Shown: piece after piece, positions 62,011 through 64,000 of the stretch
Layout: each line of letters begins with the position of its first letter
Numbering within the stretch: position 1 is the stretch's first letter
From: CABZJG01 sp902512685
Lineage (GTDB): Bacteria; Pseudomonadota; Alphaproteobacteria; Rhodobacterales; Rhodobacteraceae
DNA: 64,000 nt
Direction of reading: 5' to 3'
Assembly: GCA_051201605.1 (NCBI GenBank)
Contig: CP179201.1
Span: 2,108,001-2,172,000, forward strand
The notes under the pieces: generated by a model
Database searches by the model: none
The model's input: the letters and a program-made list of their open reading frames with translations, nothing else
What the model was told of the DNA's origin: nothing
Program-made: the position numbers and the translations under genes

Positions 62011-62924
62011 CACAAGACCCTGAGACCTATTCTGCACTTGGCGAAGTCGGCGCTTTTCAAGAACGCCGCACTCTTTGGTCAAGATTAAAGCTGGATCTTA
62101 AAAAATCCCCGATGACTGCCCGCTTTGGGATGGCTGTAATTTTAATCTATGCTGTTGTTGCAATCTTTGCGCCACTCTTTGCACCTTATGGAGAAGCAGA
62201 GGTATTTCCGATCCCATATGCACCTTGGAGTTCGGAGTTTATTTTTGGCACAGATCAAATCGGACGAGACATATTTTCTCGTATGATTTTTGGGGCGCGC
62301 AATACTGTTGGCATTGCAGTTGCAACAACTCTTTTGGCATTTTTAATTGGGGGGTCTTTGGGGCTTGCAGCCGCAATTAGCCGCTCTTGGCTAGATCAAT
62401 TTCTAAGCCGTTCAGTGGATGTTTTGATGGCTATTCCCAGCCTGATTTTCGCTCTGGTACTGCTGTCGATTTTTGGATCAACTGTGCTTAACCTCATTAT
62501 CATTATTGCTGTTCTGGACAGCACACGCGTGTTTCGCCTAACGCGCGCTGTGGCAATTAATATAGTGGTTATGGATTATGTCGAAGCCGCACGCTTACGT
62601 GGCGAAGGCATTGCCTGGATTATGCGACGTGAAATTCTACCCAATATTATGCCGCCACTCGTTGCAGAATTTGGATTGCGTTTCTGTTTTGTCTTTCTCT
62701 CGATTGCTGCGCTATCTTTCTTAGGCGTTGGCATTCAACCGCCCACCGCGGATTGGGGATCAATGGTGCGCGAAAACGCCTCATTAATCCAATTTGCTCA
62801 ATATGATCTAAAAGCTGGCCTTACCCCCCTGCTGCCCGCGGCGGCAATTGCACTGCTGACCGTGGCGGTGAATTTTGTTGTGGATTGGTTCTTGCACAAA
62901 ACAAGTGGTATTCGCGATGAATAA
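62007..62924 (+). CDS. ABC transporter permease (DppC family)
   Basis: 305 residues: an N-terminal cytoplasmic segment, then FGMAVILIYAVVAIFAPLFAPYG (first helix) and FGTDQIGRDIFSRMIFG, typical of DppC/OppC. The EAA loop is EAARLRGEGIAWIMRREILP. Four-base overlap with DppB-like and 8-base overlap with the ATPase gene show one translated operon. Confidence 0.94.
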   Translation: MTQDPETYSALGEVGAFQERRTLWSRLKLDLKKSPMTARFGMAVILIYAVVAIFAPLFAPYGEAEVFPIPYAPWSSEFIFGTDQIGRDIFSRMIFGARNTVGIAVATTLLAFLIGGSLGLAAAISRSWLDQFLSRSVDVLMAIPSLIFALVLLSIFGSTVLNLIIIIAVLDSTRVFRLTRAVAINIVVMDYVEAARLRGEGIAWIMRREILPNIMPPLVAEFGLRFCFVFLSIAALSFLGVGIQPPTADWGSMVRENASLIQFAQYDLKAGLTPLLPAAAIALLTVAVNFVVDWFLHKTSGIRDE

Positions 62925-64000
62925 AAGCGGTCAAAAAGGTGATGTCCTGCTTGATATCAAAGGCCTGAAAATCCAAGGGTTTTCCGATGAAAAGTGGCAC
63001 GATATTGTGAACGGTGTCGATCTGATTCTGCGCCGCGGCGAAATAATGGGGCTTATTGGCGAATCTGGTGCCGGCAAATCCACTTTGGGACTTGCAGCTA
63101 TGGGATATACGCAACCCGGTTGCCGGATAACCGCCGGAGAAATTATCTTTGACGGGGTTGATCTTGCTAAGCTGAGCGATGCGGAAAGGCGGAAGTTCTG
63201 GGGCAACCGGATGACCTATGTGGCGCAATCCGCTGCGGCCTCTTTCAATCCTGCACATCGGCTTATCGTGCAAACAACCGCTTCCACAATTCGCTCGGGC
63301 CTTAAAGATCGTAGCGAAGCTTATAGAGATGCTTGTATTCTATATGATGCTTTGAATTTACCAGATCCAGAGCATATCGGGGATCGCTACCCGCATCAGG
63401 TTTCAGGCGGTCAGTTACAGCGCGTGATGACGGCAATGGCCATGTCACCCCGTCCGGATATGATTGTTTTTGATGAGCCGACCACAGCCTTGGATGTGAC
63501 CACACAAGTTGAAGTTCTATCCTCCATGCGGAAAATTGTCGAAGAATTCAACACCGCCGCAATTTATATCACTCATGATCTCGCTGTGGTGGCCCAGATG
63601 TCCGATTTTATCAAAGTTGTACGCTACGGCTATGAAGTGGAAGAGGCCCCTACCCGACAAATGTTAAGCGATCCAAAAGAAAGCTATACAAAATCGCTTT
63701 GGTCCGTGCGTGCTTTGGAAAAGAAAGAACAAGAGATTGGTCAGAGTATCCTGTCGATCAAAGGCATTGATGCAGCTTATGGCACATCAAAGGTTTTGTT
63801 TGACGTTGATATCGAGGTTCCAAAAGGTTCAACTGTCGCAGTGGTCGGCGAGTCCGGTTCAGGCAAATCGACAACTGCACGGGTCATCACCGGCCTGCTG
63901 CCACAATCCGCTGGCAGCGTTCATTTTGATGGCGCCGAACTGCCTCCAGCTTTAGCCGATCGCAGCAAAGATCAAAAACGCCGCATCCAAATGATCTATC
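62917..64000 (+). CDS. fused double ABC ATPase (DppD-DppF type), cut by window edge
   Basis: 361 codons in the window, no stop reached. The first ATPase (about residues 12-260) has Walker A GESGAGKSTLG, signature VSGGQLQRVM, Walker B DMIVFDEPTT and the switch His in YITHDLAVVA. A second ATPase begins at about residue 285 with Walker A GESGSGKSTTAR. Two copies of the ATPase in one protein replace the separate DppD and DppF. ATG overlaps the DppC stop by 8 bases. The rest is outside the window. Confidence 0.93.
   Translation, partial: MNKSGQKGDVLLDIKGLKIQGFSDEKWHDIVNGVDLILRRGEIMGLIGESGAGKSTLGLAAMGYTQPGCRITAGEIIFDGVDLAKLSDAERRKFWGNRMTYVAQSAAASFNPAHRLIVQTTASTIRSGLKDRSEAYRDACILYDALNLPDPEHIGDRYPHQVSGGQLQRVMTAMAMSPRPDMIVFDEPTTALDVTTQVEVLSSMRKIVEEFNTAAIYITHDLAVVAQMSDFIKVVRYGYEVEEAPTRQMLSDPKESYTKSLWSVRALEKKEQEIGQSILSIKGIDAAYGTSKVLFDVDIEVPKGSTVAVVGESGSGKSTTARVITGLLPQSAGSVHFDGAELPPALADRSKDQKRRIQMIY

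Overview
The window reads as a chromosomal segment of an alphaproteobacterium, most likely a marine Rhodobacterales (Roseobacter-type) bacterium. The evidence is a 5-aminolevulinate synthase (C4 heme route), a release factor 2 gene without programmed frameshift, TRAP and ABC uptake operons, CoxMSL-type molybdenum hydroxylase genes and a dense set of acyl-CoA and SDR genes. Base composition is moderate and uneven: the housekeeping part (about 11.5-20.9 kb) looks AT-rich, whereas the catabolic parts (about 25.6-37 kb and 42-53 kb) look richer in GC. I saw no insertion sequence, prophage or CRISPR array.

Layout. 0-7 kb, minus strand: start of an amidase gene, a small membrane protein, prfB, a class A penicillin-binding protein, a cell-wall amidase and an aminotransferase. 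7-16 kb: an M48 peptidase with TPR repeats, a DsbA-like protein, a haloacetate-dehalogenase-like hydrolase, an M20 peptidase, hemA, a RodZ-like protein, ispG and two identical tRNA-Asp genes. 16-23.4 kb: lon, tRNA-Val, a CBS-domain protein, a poorly conserved stretch, a sensor kinase, an MBL-fold hydrolase and tRNA-Asn. 23.8-36.7 kb: a fatty-acid or ring catabolism cluster (acyl-CoA synthetase, three SDRs, TesB, enoyl-CoA hydratase, GST, thiolase, a paired acyl-CoA dehydrogenase, quinone oxidoreductase) with a small regulator/membrane group inside it.

36.7-46.1 kb: a histidine phosphatase, a clear haloalkane dehalogenase, a three-gene lipid-linked sugar transfer operon whose GT2 gene carries an in-frame amber codon, and a cytosolic reductive-dehalogenase-like iron-sulfur protein divergent from a CoxM-CoxS-CoxL molybdenum hydroxylase with an overlapping MoaD-like gene.

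46.2-58.6 kb is the most interesting part: a DeoR regulator, a TRAP transporter (QMP), a PfkB kinase, a LacD/YihT-type aldolase, an L-fucose-isomerase-like protein, a Gfo/Idh/MocA protein and an aldose 1-epimerase, followed by a D-2-hydroxyacid dehydrogenase and mannonate dehydratase. The regulator, kinase, aldolase and epimerase classes match the Escherichia coli sulfoquinovose (sulfo-EMP) locus, while the isomerase, transporter and presumed glycosidase are of other families. I propose it as a candidate variant sulfosugar pathway. 58.6-64 kb: a pentapeptide-repeat protein and a dipeptide/oligosaccharide-type ABC transporter whose fused double ATPase runs off the window end.
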